The notes: a model not told the origin generated them from the letters alone. Counted from the first letter of the stretch, positions 8,266 through 16,665 are shown. The stretch is DNA of 52,184 bases from a bacterium (GCA_021850365.1 JAJZMH010000029.1:1-52184); one strand, 5' to 3'. A program made the numbers and translations.

Positions 8266-9138
8266 TTATTTTGGAAAGTAATTTGAAAATTCACTGGACA
8301 TGGAATTAAGTATTTGTAGAGTAGCGATATCAAATTCTTTGATCATAATATTTAATATGGATTTATATGTTAGAAATGCTTTTTTAAGTAAAATATAGGC
8401 TAATGAGGGATCACCATTTACATTTTTTATAATTCTTGAAGGCTCGTGCTTTTCGGTTTCGAATAATATGGTGTTAATATCGCTATGAGCGAGATCGCAT
8501 AAGTATTTGTAATCCAATAAATATTCATCTCGTGTAGTTCCTTGCAGGCCGGACTGTTCATAATAATAGTCTATAAGTTTACACTTGTCTGAAATACTCA
8601 TAGCTTTTTCTGTATTTATATATACTTTTTTTGGTTTTTGTAAGTATTCAGTTATTTTATCCCAATTTATTTTTTTAGATATTTCATTCTTTTTATTTTT
8701 AAAGCGTTTTAGTTCATTTTCTAATTTTGTTACATTCAATTTCATGTCATTTTTATACTTTTCTGATGTTTTAAGCTGATTTTTAATTAGTTTTATTCGT
8801 TCAATTGCTGAATCCCTTAAAACAATAAATGAAAAATTAATATCGGCTGGAATTAAGGTTACAAGTTTAAGATTTATTTCAATTTCAAGAAGACTTCTGA
8901 CTTGAAGAGAAGTTGAAAGAACTATGGATTTATTTTTACTTAAAATTAATCTGTTTATTGCGTCAAAATGCGCGACAGCTTGGTTTAAAAGAACTAAAAT
9001 AACTTTGTTTTTTGGATCATCTTGTTCGGGGGTGTAGACTGTTTTGTATAAATTAATTCCAAATGAAGATAAATCGTCAAATAATAATTTAATTTTTTCG
9101 TAGTTCTGTATTAGGTAAGATTCTTCGCCTATTTGCAT
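8266..9138 (-). CDS. DUF5677-like / HEPN-like protein of unknown function
   Basis: 290 residues, mostly predicted alpha-helical. The segment LSTSLQVRSLLEIEINLKL in the first third resembles the R-S-x-x-E core of DUF5677-type proteins, followed by a charged coiled-coil stretch (about residues 110-160, rich in Lys/Glu/Asn) and a helical C-terminus. A HEPN-type RNase role would be compatible with the helical make-up but no RxxxxH motif can be pointed to with certainty. It is the third gene of a tight minus-strand cassette: XRE repressor (9588), 76-residue protein, then this gene after a 3-bp gap. Such repressor-headed accessory cassettes often encode defence or toxin-antitoxin functions; here that is only an inference. 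Confidence 0.5.
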   Translation of the reverse strand: MQIGEESYLIQNYEKIKLLFDDLSSFGINLYKTVYTPEQDDPKNKVILVLLNQAVAHFDAINRLILSKNKSIVLSTSLQVRSLLEIEINLKLVTLIPADINFSFIVLRDSAIERIKLIKNQLKTSEKYKNDMKLNVTKLENELKRFKNKKNEISKKINWDKITEYLQKPKKVYINTEKAMSISDKCKLIDYYYEQSGLQGTTRDEYLLDYKYLCDLAHSDINTILFETEKHEPSRIIKNVNGDPSLAYILLKKAFLTYKSILNIMIKEFDIATLQILNSMSSEFSNYFPK

Positions 9139-9141
9139 TTA

Positions 9142-9372
9142 TTATTTATTTACAATCGTAATCTTCTTGGCTTTTTTGGGCACGAGTAATGGTTTTCTTC
9201 TAGCGTTTTCCTCAAAATGAATAAGATAAAAATCTCCCTCGTCAGATATGGAAATAACGTTACCGTGCTGAATTACTTTATCTCCCATTAACATTTTTGT
9301 TCCAACTTTTGCATTCCAAATATGGTTTATTCCTTTATAATCAGGATGTTGGTATGTAATCTGTTTGATCAT
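9142..9372 (-). CDS. Small basic protein of unknown function (76 aa)
   Basis: 76 residues, beta-rich and lysine-rich at the C-terminus (VPKKAKKITIVNK). The middle (GDKVIQHGNVISISDEGDFY) looks like an SH3/KOW-style small barrel with alternating hydrophobic residues; no family is recognised. AAAGGA lies 7 bp before the ATG, a good ribosome site. It follows the XRE gene by 12 bp and precedes the DUF5677-like gene by 3 bp, so the three are cotranscribed. It could be an antitoxin-like or nucleic-acid-binding partner of the downstream protein. Confidence 0.6.
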   Translation of the reverse strand: MIKQITYQHPDYKGINHIWNAKVGTKMLMGDKVIQHGNVISISDEGDFYLIHFEENARRKPLLVPKKAKKITIVNK

Positions 9373-9384
9373 TAAGCTATCCTT

Positions 9385-9588
9385 TCATGTGGGTATATTA
9401 TCTATATTTAGATCTAATATTTTGGCTAGTTTTTTAATAGTTGCAAATGATGGACTTTGTTCATCTCTTTCTAGTTTAGCGTAGGTGTTTGGATGGATAC
9501 TTGCTCTATTCGCAACTTCAATTTGAGTAAGATTTTTAGCTATTCTTGCCTTTTTTAGAATTTGACCGGTGGTATTATTGGTTCCCAT
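9385..9588 (-). CDS. XRE-family HTH transcriptional regulator
   Basis: 67-residue Cro/CI-type regulator consisting almost only of the five-helix HTH domain: ILKKARIAKNLTQIEVANRA for helices 1-2 and IHPNTYAKLERDEQSPS for the recognition helix and the typical ER-x-xxxPS turn. It heads a three-gene minus-strand cassette and probably represses its own promoter; an 18-bp inverted repeat (CTATC-N8-GATAG) sits at 9601-9618, 13 bp upstream of its start codon. The divergent coupling-ATPase gene starts 92 bp away and could share control. Confidence 0.85.
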   Translation of the reverse strand: MGTNNTTGQILKKARIAKNLTQIEVANRASIHPNTYAKLERDEQSPSFATIKKLAKILDLNIDNIPT

Positions 9589-9600
9589 TATATGCTTATT

Positions 9601-9618
9601 CTATCACTCATCGGATAG
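9601..9618. promoter_or_regulatory. Candidate XRE operator (inverted repeat)
   Basis: CTATC at 9601-9605 and GATAG at 9614-9618 form a perfect 5-bp inverted repeat with an 8-bp centre in the divergent region between the XRE gene and the VirD4-like gene. On the minus strand it overlaps the likely -10 region of the XRE gene (TAGAAT). Confidence 0.35.
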
Positions 9619-9680
9619 TTTGTTAATATCTGATTGTAAAATGCTAGGTATTTAACTAGAATTATCTTAGAGGTATTAGG

Positions 9681-12152
9681 ATGATCCTAGCTAGCTTAAA
9701 CCTATTTCAAAAGTTGTTTGGTACTTCTACTTCTAGTGTGGTTATTACATTTGTTCTACTAATCTTTATTATTGTTTTTATATTGCCGATTGTTCTGAGG
9801 GTTTTAAATCCAGTTTATGAGTTTATTTTACGCTTTATTAATATCTTGTTTGTTAAAAATAATGAGTTTGTTTTCTATAAAATTATCCCTCCTAATGATT
9901 TAGTTGAACTTAATAACGTCGTTGGTGAACTACTCGAGGCTATTCATCATCTTAATCAAACTAAGAAGTTAGTCGACAGGATAGTTTACAAGATTAGACC
10001 TGTTAGTTTTGAAATAGTATCCTCGAAGTACGATGGTATATATTACTTATTTTGCATTCCAAGAGATTATGCAAAACCTCTTAGTGAATTAGCTAAGAGT
10101 TATTTAAAAAACTTTAGGATTGAGAAAGTTAAAGATTATTTAGATAAGTTTCCCGTCAGTAAAGCTGTAGTTTATGAAGTTATTTTAAGTAAGAACAAGT
10201 ATAGGCGAAGTATTGGTTCGTCTAATAATTTAGACCTATTGATTTCTTCAATGGGTAAGTTAAAAATGGATGAACTGGTTGCCTATCAAGTGGTGGCTTA
10301 CCCTATTCATAATAATGTGAGTTTAATTAATCAAAGAAATGTTCTTGCTAGGCTATTTTATATTGTCAGATTTATTTATATCTTTATTTTTAAACTTTTT
10401 GTTTTTATCTTTAAATTAGTTGTGTCTCTATTGCTAGTTAATGTCGCATCGCCATTAAAGGATAAAGACAGACTTTATACTACACTAAACAAAGAGTTAA
10501 CTTTTAGGATTGGAATTAGGCAACTTGTACTTATTGATAATGACCGGGACCAGAAGAAGTATATTAATCAATTTAAGAGTAGTTTTAGATTACTTGGAGT
10601 TAATCTAGCTAGAAACGTTAGATATATAAGGTCTAGATATGTAGGTTTAGGATTAAAAAATTTTAAACTTAGATTACCCAGATTACTCCGCTACACCGAT
10701 TTAAGTATTAATGAACTTGAGAGCTTATTTAATTTTAATTATGCAGGTAAAAGATCTGATAATAATATCGAAAAGAATTTGACTAAAACTCTATCAGTGA
10801 CTACTTCATCTCGTAAGAAAATTATTGAAAATAAGGTTGATTTATTTCTAGGAAAAAGTAATCACCAGGACGATAAAACTCTCATTGGATTAACCCTAGA
10901 AGAACGAATGAGGCACGTCTTTATTTTAGGGGGAACAGGAAACGGTAAATCTACTATGCTTCTTTATGCTATTAATCAAGATATTGTAGCCGGTAATGGA
11001 GTATGTGTGATTGATCCTAATGGTGATCTAGCCGAACAAGTCCTAGAGAATATTCCCGAAGAAAGGATTAAAGATGTAATTTACTTTAATCCAGACGATA
11101 CTACTTACCCTATTAATATTAATCTGCTAGAAATTGACAAGTCTCTAAAGCCAGAAGAGCTTGAAAAGAGGAAGGAACAGATTAGTGAGAGTGTTATCTC
11201 TGTTTTTAGGAAATTGTTCTCCAAGGATAATAGCGGAGGACATCGAATTGAGTATGTATTAAGAAATACTATTCAGACTGCATTAACTCTAGAATCCCCT
11301 ACTTTATTTACCCTTTTTGATTTACTTGATGATGATAGATATAGAAATAAGGTCGTTAAAGAACTTAAAGACCAGAAACTTAAGAATTTCTGGATTAATG
11401 AATTTGGTCGTGCTGGAGGAATGCAAAAAGTTAAATTAGCGATTGGAGTTACTTCAAAGATTGGTAGATTTAGCTTTTCTCTGCCAACTAAAAGAGTTAT
11501 GGGAAGCTATAAATCAACCATTGATTTCGACGAGATTATTAATCAAAAGAAGATTTTGATATGTAATTTATCTAAGGGTAGAATTGGAGAAGATAATTCA
11601 ATGCTGTTTGGTTCTAGTATTTTGGCTCTTATTCAAATGGCAATTAATAGAAGAGAAAGTATCGAAGAAAGTATCAGAGTTCCTTTTTATTTATATGTTG
11701 ATGAGTTTCAGAATTTTGCAGATATTTCATTCATTCAAATGTTATCTGAAGCTAGAAAATACAGGCTACATTTAGTTATTGCTGAACAATCGTTAAGTCA
11801 ACAGGAAGATAAAAGGCTAAATAATGTAATCCTTGCCAACTGTGGCACTATTGTTTGCTTTAGAACCGGTAGCCCAGAGGACACTAAGGTAATTCAACCT
11901 TTTTTTAGCCCAGAAATCAAGAAGTCGGATATAAATAATCTAGCTAGCTTCAATTTCTTTATCAGGATATTAGCTATTAAGCCTGAATCTCCGATGTCTG
12001 GAGAAACTATTGTTTCTAGGGGTGAGGTTTATAAAGTAAATAAAGAAGCTGTTATTGAAAGTTCTAGAAAATTATATGGGAGAGAATATGTTGAGAATAA
12101 AAAAGTTGAAGATATTAAGGATTATGATGAAATAGTTGGTGTGGACGTATGA
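9681..12152 (+). CDS. VirD4/TraD-like type IV coupling ATPase
   Basis: 823-residue membrane ATPase of the HerA/FtsK-VirD4 group, which would bring DNA to a transfer channel. Seen: an N-terminal hydrophobic segment (about residues 18-40), a second hydrophobic stretch around residues 225-260, Walker A LGGTGNGKST at about residues 415-424, the conserved IDPNGDLAEQ that follows, Walker B LYVDEFQNF at about residue 670 and sensor-type HLVIAEQSLSQQ. The C-terminal part resembles the TraM-recognition/TraG-D region. It is much longer than minimal VirD4. No VirB4, VirB6 or pilin genes accompany it, so it may use a chromosomal or helper type IV apparatus. A HerA-type role in element maintenance is a weaker alternative. 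Confidence 0.8.
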   Translation: MILASLNLFQKLFGTSTSSVVITFVLLIFIIVFILPIVLRVLNPVYEFILRFINILFVKNNEFVFYKIIPPNDLVELNNVVGELLEAIHHLNQTKKLVDRIVYKIRPVSFEIVSSKYDGIYYLFCIPRDYAKPLSELAKSYLKNFRIEKVKDYLDKFPVSKAVVYEVILSKNKYRRSIGSSNNLDLLISSMGKLKMDELVAYQVVAYPIHNNVSLINQRNVLARLFYIVRFIYIFIFKLFVFIFKLVVSLLLVNVASPLKDKDRLYTTLNKELTFRIGIRQLVLIDNDRDQKKYINQFKSSFRLLGVNLARNVRYIRSRYVGLGLKNFKLRLPRLLRYTDLSINELESLFNFNYAGKRSDNNIEKNLTKTLSVTTSSRKKIIENKVDLFLGKSNHQDDKTLIGLTLEERMRHVFILGGTGNGKSTMLLYAINQDIVAGNGVCVIDPNGDLAEQVLENIPEERIKDVIYFNPDDTTYPININLLEIDKSLKPEELEKRKEQISESVISVFRKLFSKDNSGGHRIEYVLRNTIQTALTLESPTLFTLFDLLDDDRYRNKVVKELKDQKLKNFWINEFGRAGGMQKVKLAIGVTSKIGRFSFSLPTKRVMGSYKSTIDFDEIINQKKILICNLSKGRIGEDNSMLFGSSILALIQMAINRRESIEESIRVPFYLYVDEFQNFADISFIQMLSEARKYRLHLVIAEQSLSQQEDKRLNNVILANCGTIVCFRTGSPEDTKVIQPFFSPEIKKSDINNLASFNFFIRILAIKPESPMSGETIVSRGEVYKVNKEAVIESSRKLYGREYVENKKVEDIKDYDEIVGVDV

Positions 12153-12164
12153 AGCCAAGGGTAA

Positions 12165-13259
12165 CTAATATAGAACATTATCTTTATACCCGAATAGTAA
12201 TATATCTGTCTTAAAAAACTCGTCTATTTCAAGTGCTTTACATATACCGTTTACGCTTTTCATGAGATAATCACGGCCAAATTGAATATTTATATCAGGA
12301 ATATCGTGTAAATAAAATAAATGGCAGTTTTCTAATTCTATAGGTGTTGGAGTACCTTTATTATTAAAATTATCCTCTTCGAATTTATAAAATTCCAGAA
12401 AACTTCCATAAATATTAGAAAGGATTTTAGGAAATATATATCCATAAATTTTATAGATTTTTTTTGAGTTCCACGGTTCCAGAATATTGGTATTATTAAC
12501 TAAAGAAACTTCTTCACCTGGATGATAACTTATCCGTGCCCCATATTGTAGATTATTTTTTTGATTTTTTAATTGATATTTATATGGAATTGCTATAAAT
12601 TTTTTATGGATTATTTCGTAAGAATTTAATAAACTGTTAATTTCTAAAAAAAGTTTATTAGTAAAGTTTTTATAATATAATTTTTCTGATTTTTCATCAC
12701 TAAAATTTGGTAGATTTAGTTCAAGGGTAAACGATTTTTGAAATTTTTTATTTATTATACTCTCATAATCTAATCTTATTGAGATATCTTTGAAGATATT
12801 TTTACACTCATTTGGATGTTTAACTGATCCATAGTGCTTTTTTCCATTAATCACAAATACTAAATCATATATTGGTTGATTTTTTTTCGGAAAGCTTATT
12901 GTGTCAACCTTGGTTTGATCCATAGAGTAAAGACCATCTTTTAATATATTGTCACAAACACGAATTTGAGCAATTCTATCATTCATTTTGGAATTATCGC
13001 TTAAATTATCTCTGACCTCGCTCATTACACTCTCAAATCCTGGAACGTCTTTAACTCTTCGAAAAAGATCTACATAATCTCGTTTAACTAGATATATCCA
13101 TTTATCTTGAGATAAATATAATATCCATGGATGATCCAAAAAATTTGTTACATTATTAATTAACATTTCTCCTTTTTTGCCGAAGTATGCATCTAATCCT
13201 ATTTTGTAATAATTTTTTAGACTATTTTTTCGTAATTGTTTTATTTTGTCTTCATCCAT
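12165..13259 (-). CDS. Unknown protein divergent from the LexA-methyltransferase fusion
   Basis: 364 residues, no family recognised. It starts 78 bp from, and divergent to, the LexA-methyltransferase gene, so the two share a regulatory region containing a CGTA-TTAT-TACG palindrome. AAAGGA lies 6 bp upstream of the ATG. Residues 130-147 read PIYDLVFVINGKKHYGSVK, which has the spacing of a PD-(D/E)XK nuclease core (D132, then S145-V-K147) but with Ser in place of the usual acidic residue, so a nuclease role is only a weak possibility. The remaining sequence is mixed alpha/beta and rich in Lys, Asn and Tyr. It could be a second restriction or accessory protein of this module. Confidence 0.6.
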   Translation of the reverse strand: MDEDKIKQLRKNSLKNYYKIGLDAYFGKKGEMLINNVTNFLDHPWILYLSQDKWIYLVKRDYVDLFRRVKDVPGFESVMSEVRDNLSDNSKMNDRIAQIRVCDNILKDGLYSMDQTKVDTISFPKKNQPIYDLVFVINGKKHYGSVKHPNECKNIFKDISIRLDYESIINKKFQKSFTLELNLPNFSDEKSEKLYYKNFTNKLFLEINSLLNSYEIIHKKFIAIPYKYQLKNQKNNLQYGARISYHPGEEVSLVNNTNILEPWNSKKIYKIYGYIFPKILSNIYGSFLEFYKFEEDNFNNKGTPTPIELENCHLFYLHDIPDINIQFGRDYLMKSVNGICKALEIDEFFKTDILLFGYKDNVLY

Positions 13260-13301
13260 AGATGTTCCTTTTCTATAAATTTTAATATTTATTAAAAACG
13301 C

Positions 13302-13330
13302 TTCACTTTTCGTATTATTACGTATATACT
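13302..13330 (+). promoter_or_regulatory. Promoter with palindromic operator in its spacer
   Basis: TTCACT (13302-13307), 17-bp spacer, TATACT (13325-13330). The perfect palindrome CGTA-TTAT-TACG fills 13311-13322 of the spacer, a position where a bound repressor would block RNA polymerase. The ATG at 13338 lies 7 bp after the -10, so the mRNA would be leaderless. Autorepression by the LexA-type domain is an inference. Confidence 0.55.
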
Positions 13331-13337
13331 ATTATAT

Positions 13338-14897
13338 ATGATTACTTTAAAACAGAGTAAAATACTCAACATTATAAAAAATTACGTAGAACAGAACGGT
13401 ATTCCACCAACCTTAAAACAAATTTCTAGTATTTCGGGCATTAAATCTCTTTCTTCCATCCATAGAATGATCAATGAACTCGTTCAAAACGGATATTTAA
13501 GTCGAGATAATAAATATGGAAATTTAAATATTAAGAGTAAAGATGTACGATTCTTTCATATTCCTATTTTGGGAAATATTGCAGCTGGGTATCCAATCGA
13601 GGCAATTGAAGATACACAGCCCAAGACTATAGAAATCAATACCCCAAATAATACTGATTACTATGCTTTGCGAGTTCAAGGCGATAGCATGATAGATGAA
13701 GGTATTTTTGACGGAGATATAGTAGTTATTAAGAAACAATCTACGGCATATAACGGTCAAACGGTAGTTGCTATAATTGACGATAACTCTGCGACTTTAA
13801 AGAAAATATATAAGGAAAAGGATCGGTTTAGATTACAACCCTCTAATCAATCATTATTACCCTTGTTTCGCAAAGAAGTTGAAATTCGGGGTGTTGTATG
13901 GAAAATTATTAGAAACTTCGACAATGAAACTTTTGATCAAAAAATCAAAATTTACAAAACTATTGATCTTTTTGCCGGAGTTGGTGGTTTAAGGCTTGGT
14001 TTTGAAAAATTTGGGTTTAGGACTGTATTTGCCAATGATTTTGATAAAGCTTGTAAGGTAACGTATGATTTAAATTTTAAGAATTCTAAGATGATCTTAG
14101 AGGATATCTCAAAGATTGCTGTTAATGATGTACCCGATTTTGATTTCTTAATTGCAGGATTTCCTTGCCAAGCATTTTCAATAGCTGGTTATCGGCAAGG
14201 TTTTGCCGACCCTCGTGGTAGAGGAAATTTATTTTTTGATATCGTTAGGATTATTAAGGCCAAGAAACCAGAAGGTTTCTTGCTAGAGAATGTTAAAAAT
14301 CTGCAATCACATGATAATGGTAAAACGTTTGAAGTTATTTCTAATACTCTTGTCGATTTGGGATATCATATAAAAGTAAAAGTGTTAAATTCTATGGATT
14401 ATGGTAATATCCCTCAAAATAGAGAACGAATTTATATTGTGGGATTTAAGGATCCCATTAAGGCAGAAGCATTTGAATTCCCCGAAAAGATAACACTAAA
14501 GAAAGAAATTACCGATCTATTGGATTCTACTGTACCAGAGAAATATTATTATAATAATAAACCACTCTATAATCGTATTAAAGACGATATCAAAGATGAG
14601 GGGAAAGTTTATCAATGGAGAAGACAGTATGTAAGAGAAAATAAAAAAGGTGTATCCCCTACCCTAACGGCCAATATGGGAACTGGTGGGCATAATGTAC
14701 CAATCATCAAAGATCAGTTCGGAATAAGGAAACTTACCCCTAGAGAATGTTTTAGGTTACAGGGATTCCCTGATACATATATGCTACCTGATAATCTAGG
14801 CGATTCAGCTCTTTATAAACAAGCGGGAAATTCGGTAACTGTACCAGTGATTGAGAGGATTGCTGATAAAATTTATCAAGTAATGTGTAGTTATTAG
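13338..14897 (+). CDS. LexA repressor (S24 peptidase) fused to C5-cytosine DNA methyltransferase
   Basis: 519 residues with two complete proteins in one frame. Residues 1-65 are a LexA-type winged HTH (GIPPTLKQIS, then SLSSIHRMINELVQNGYL). Residues 74-190 are the S24 autoprotease: cleavage dipeptide A83-G84 in GNIAAGYPIEA, nucleophile S117 in QGDSMIDEG and general base K155 in SATLKK. From residue 205 follows a C5 methyltransferase: motif I TIDLFAGVGGLRLGF, motif IV GFPCQAFS with nucleophile C277, motif VI LLENVKNL, motif VIII QNRERIYIVGF, motif IX RECFRLQGFP and motif X QAGNSVTVPV. Nothing essential is missing. RecA-stimulated cleavage would separate the DNA-binding domain (1-83) from peptidase plus methyltransferase. 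A convergent candidate restriction gene overlaps its end by 4 bp. Confidence 0.92.
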   Translation: MITLKQSKILNIIKNYVEQNGIPPTLKQISSISGIKSLSSIHRMINELVQNGYLSRDNKYGNLNIKSKDVRFFHIPILGNIAAGYPIEAIEDTQPKTIEINTPNNTDYYALRVQGDSMIDEGIFDGDIVVIKKQSTAYNGQTVVAIIDDNSATLKKIYKEKDRFRLQPSNQSLLPLFRKEVEIRGVVWKIIRNFDNETFDQKIKIYKTIDLFAGVGGLRLGFEKFGFRTVFANDFDKACKVTYDLNFKNSKMILEDISKIAVNDVPDFDFLIAGFPCQAFSIAGYRQGFADPRGRGNLFFDIVRIIKAKKPEGFLLENVKNLQSHDNGKTFEVISNTLVDLGYHIKVKVLNSMDYGNIPQNRERIYIVGFKDPIKAEAFEFPEKITLKKEITDLLDSTVPEKYYYNNKPLYNRIKDDIKDEGKVYQWRRQYVRENKKGVSPTLTANMGTGGHNVPIIKDQFGIRKLTPRECFRLQGFPDTYMLPDNLGDSALYKQAGNSVTVPVIERIADKIYQVMCSY

Positions 14898-15727
14898 TCG
14901 AATGTAACTTTCGTTTTTGAGATATCATCAATTCTTTTTTGTATAAAATTAAAATCAACCATTGTATCTCGTAAATTTATGTTCTTAGGATTAAACGTCG
15001 TAGTGATTTTAATAGCTTTATTATTATCTATCCAGAATTTTGGTCTTAATCTTAGTTCGAGTCTTTTCTTAGATTTATAAATTTTAGTATTTCCATAATT
15101 TGTATCTATGAAATTTTTTAAGAATAATGATGTCTCGGTTGCTCGGTCAATTTCTACCTTATTAATTTTGTTAATGTCTAATCGTGCACCACAAAGATAA
15201 AAACTCGCTTCGTTATTAGAAGATAAATTTGGCCTTAATACAAAGAAATAGATAATATCTTTTAATTTATAATCAGTTGAAGCTTTTTTAATTTTTTCTT
15301 TATATAAATTAAGCCAGGAATTCATTATCTGCACGTAAGCCTTTTGTTCAAATAAAGTATCTAATGATTTTCCTGTACCGATAAACTTTTGTCCTAATGA
15401 TGCTTCGCCACTTGTTGTATCAGATGGTTTCCCGTCTATATTTATATCCATATTTAACATCTTTAAATCTGCACCCCATTTTTTTGATTCACTATAAATA
15501 TCTATTGGATAGGAGCCTGAACCGATTGGTTTTACGTTAAGCGCTTGTGTAAACCACTGTTCAATATGCTCCTTGGGTACTTGGATCGGCAAACTTTTTT
15601 GTCCAACAATTGATTCAGGTTGCGCAATTAATGATTTTAAAATGAAATATTCTATTATTTTCTTGGCTTTTTCATCTAAAAAGGAGTTTAGGTCGTCAAA
15701 TTCCATTGGGTTTATTACGTAGTTCAT
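14894..15727 (-). CDS. Candidate type II restriction endonuclease
   Basis: 277 residues. Convergent with the cytosine methyltransferase, with stop codons overlapping by 4 bp, the usual neighbourhood of a cognate restriction enzyme. Residues 70-90 (SGSYPIDIYSESKKWGADLK) fit a PD-(D/E)XK catalytic core: P74-I-D76, then D87-L-K89. A conserved-looking SGEASLGQKFIGTG block follows, and the C-terminal half is mixed beta/alpha, including LRLRPKFWIDN. I do not recognise a named restriction family, and the recognition sequence cannot be predicted. It has its own upstream region of 146 bp (15728-15873) with no visible ORF. Timing after entry into a new host would have to be set relative to the LexA-controlled methyltransferase. 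Confidence 0.6.
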   Translation of the reverse strand: MNYVINPMEFDDLNSFLDEKAKKIIEYFILKSLIAQPESIVGQKSLPIQVPKEHIEQWFTQALNVKPIGSGSYPIDIYSESKKWGADLKMLNMDINIDGKPSDTTSGEASLGQKFIGTGKSLDTLFEQKAYVQIMNSWLNLYKEKIKKASTDYKLKDIIYFFVLRPNLSSNNEASFYLCGARLDINKINKVEIDRATETSLFLKNFIDTNYGNTKIYKSKKRLELRLRPKFWIDNNKAIKITTTFNPKNINLRDTMVDFNFIQKRIDDISKTKVTFD

Positions 15728-15873
15728 TGATTATATTGTATTGATTTATAGAACGATTGTCTATTTAGGGATGAAACCTTATATTTTCAAGTAAATAGTA
15801 TTGTTTATTAATTCGATATTATTATTGAGAATTATTAAATATAAATGTTTTATTTTATTTCGAATATAAATAG

Positions 15874-16521
15874 TTAGTCGATTATTTTTATTATTCGTAG
15901 ATCTGCATACTGATCCATAATATTTTGCAATAATCTTGTTAATGAAGTTTTAGTATAAAAAATCATTAAATCATTAAAATCATTAGAATTTATTATATTT
16001 TGTATATAGGTGCTAACATTCCTATTCGCTAAAGTTTTAGATATATAGATTATTCCTGTTTGTTCTCTATTCGGTTTAATCATTAAGATGTCTAACTTAT
16101 GTTTATTAGTAAGTTCTGTTTTAGTAATAAATCTATATTTATCATCGTACTTATTTTTTAATTCCTGAAATATATCGAATACTTTAATATGATGGTTGAT
16201 TAAGGTCTGGCTACTTATTTTATTCCTATAATGGATGAATATAGCATCGTGGTTGAAATAGGTTTGAGTTTTTAGAAAGGCTAGACTTTTTGGACGAAGA
16301 TAATAAATTGCCGGATCTCCCTTAAGTTTATAGCTTTTGTCGTAAAATCGGCCAAGATAATCTTGATCTAAAAGAATTCTAAGCCTTTCATTGGCAACTC
16401 GTGGATTAACGTTAAGGTACTTTGCAAACTGTCTACTATTAATGTATCTAAATTTATATAAAAGGTTGATTATGTGAATTTGATTCTTATTTAGAGGTCT
16501 TCTGTATTTAACTACACTCAT
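15874..16521 (-). CDS. Replication-relaxation-family wHTH protein
   Basis: About 215 residues from the ATG at 16521. An in-frame ATG at 16584 would add 21 hydrophobic residues rich in Ile, Leu and Tyr that do not fit a DNA-binding protein, so the internal start is preferred. The N-terminus is a winged helix (NKNQIHIINLLYKFRYINSR, then NPRVANERLRILLDQDYLGR), followed by PAIYYLRPKSLAFL, the layout of the replication-relaxation family seen on plasmids and integrative elements. The C-terminal alpha/beta part (DKYRFITKTELTNKHKLDIL) resembles a degenerate nuclease fold. With the coupling ATPase it may nick or recognise the element's transfer or replication origin; that is inferred from the family. 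It is divergent from the recombinase operon. Confidence 0.65.
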   Translation of the reverse strand: MSVVKYRRPLNKNQIHIINLLYKFRYINSRQFAKYLNVNPRVANERLRILLDQDYLGRFYDKSYKLKGDPAIYYLRPKSLAFLKTQTYFNHDAIFIHYRNKISSQTLINHHIKVFDIFQELKNKYDDKYRFITKTELTNKHKLDILMIKPNREQTGIIYISKTLANRNVSTYIQNIINSNDFNDLMIFYTKTSLTRLLQNIMDQYADLRIIKIID

Positions 16522-16581
16522 AATATATATAAAGTATAAAACAAATATTTTTAATATATACAGAGTAAAAATTAAGTTATA

Positions 16582-16661
16582 CATATCCTAACGAAAAGAT
16601 GTTTATATTACACTAGAACTATCTGCCAAAGGATAGTATAATTATCCTTGTAAGGATATGT
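16582..16661. promoter_or_regulatory. Divergent control region with repeated AGGATA half-sites
   Basis: Between the wHTH gene and the recombinase operon there is a perfect 7-bp inverted repeat AAGGATA-N7-TATCCTT (16629-16649) whose centre contains TATAAT (16637-16642). A flanking pair, ACATATCCT at 16582-16590 and AGGATATGT at 16653-16661, forms a second, wider inverted repeat. Four half-sites around one -10 hexamer suggest repression of both transcription directions. Confidence 0.5.
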
Positions 16662-16665
16662 AGCT

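Noticed and set aside
16522-16584. N-terminal 21-residue hydrophobic extension of the wHTH protein
   Set aside because: The extension would be a membrane segment on a DNA-binding protein and its SD is only 2 nt from the ATG; the internal ATG at 16521 fits the family better.
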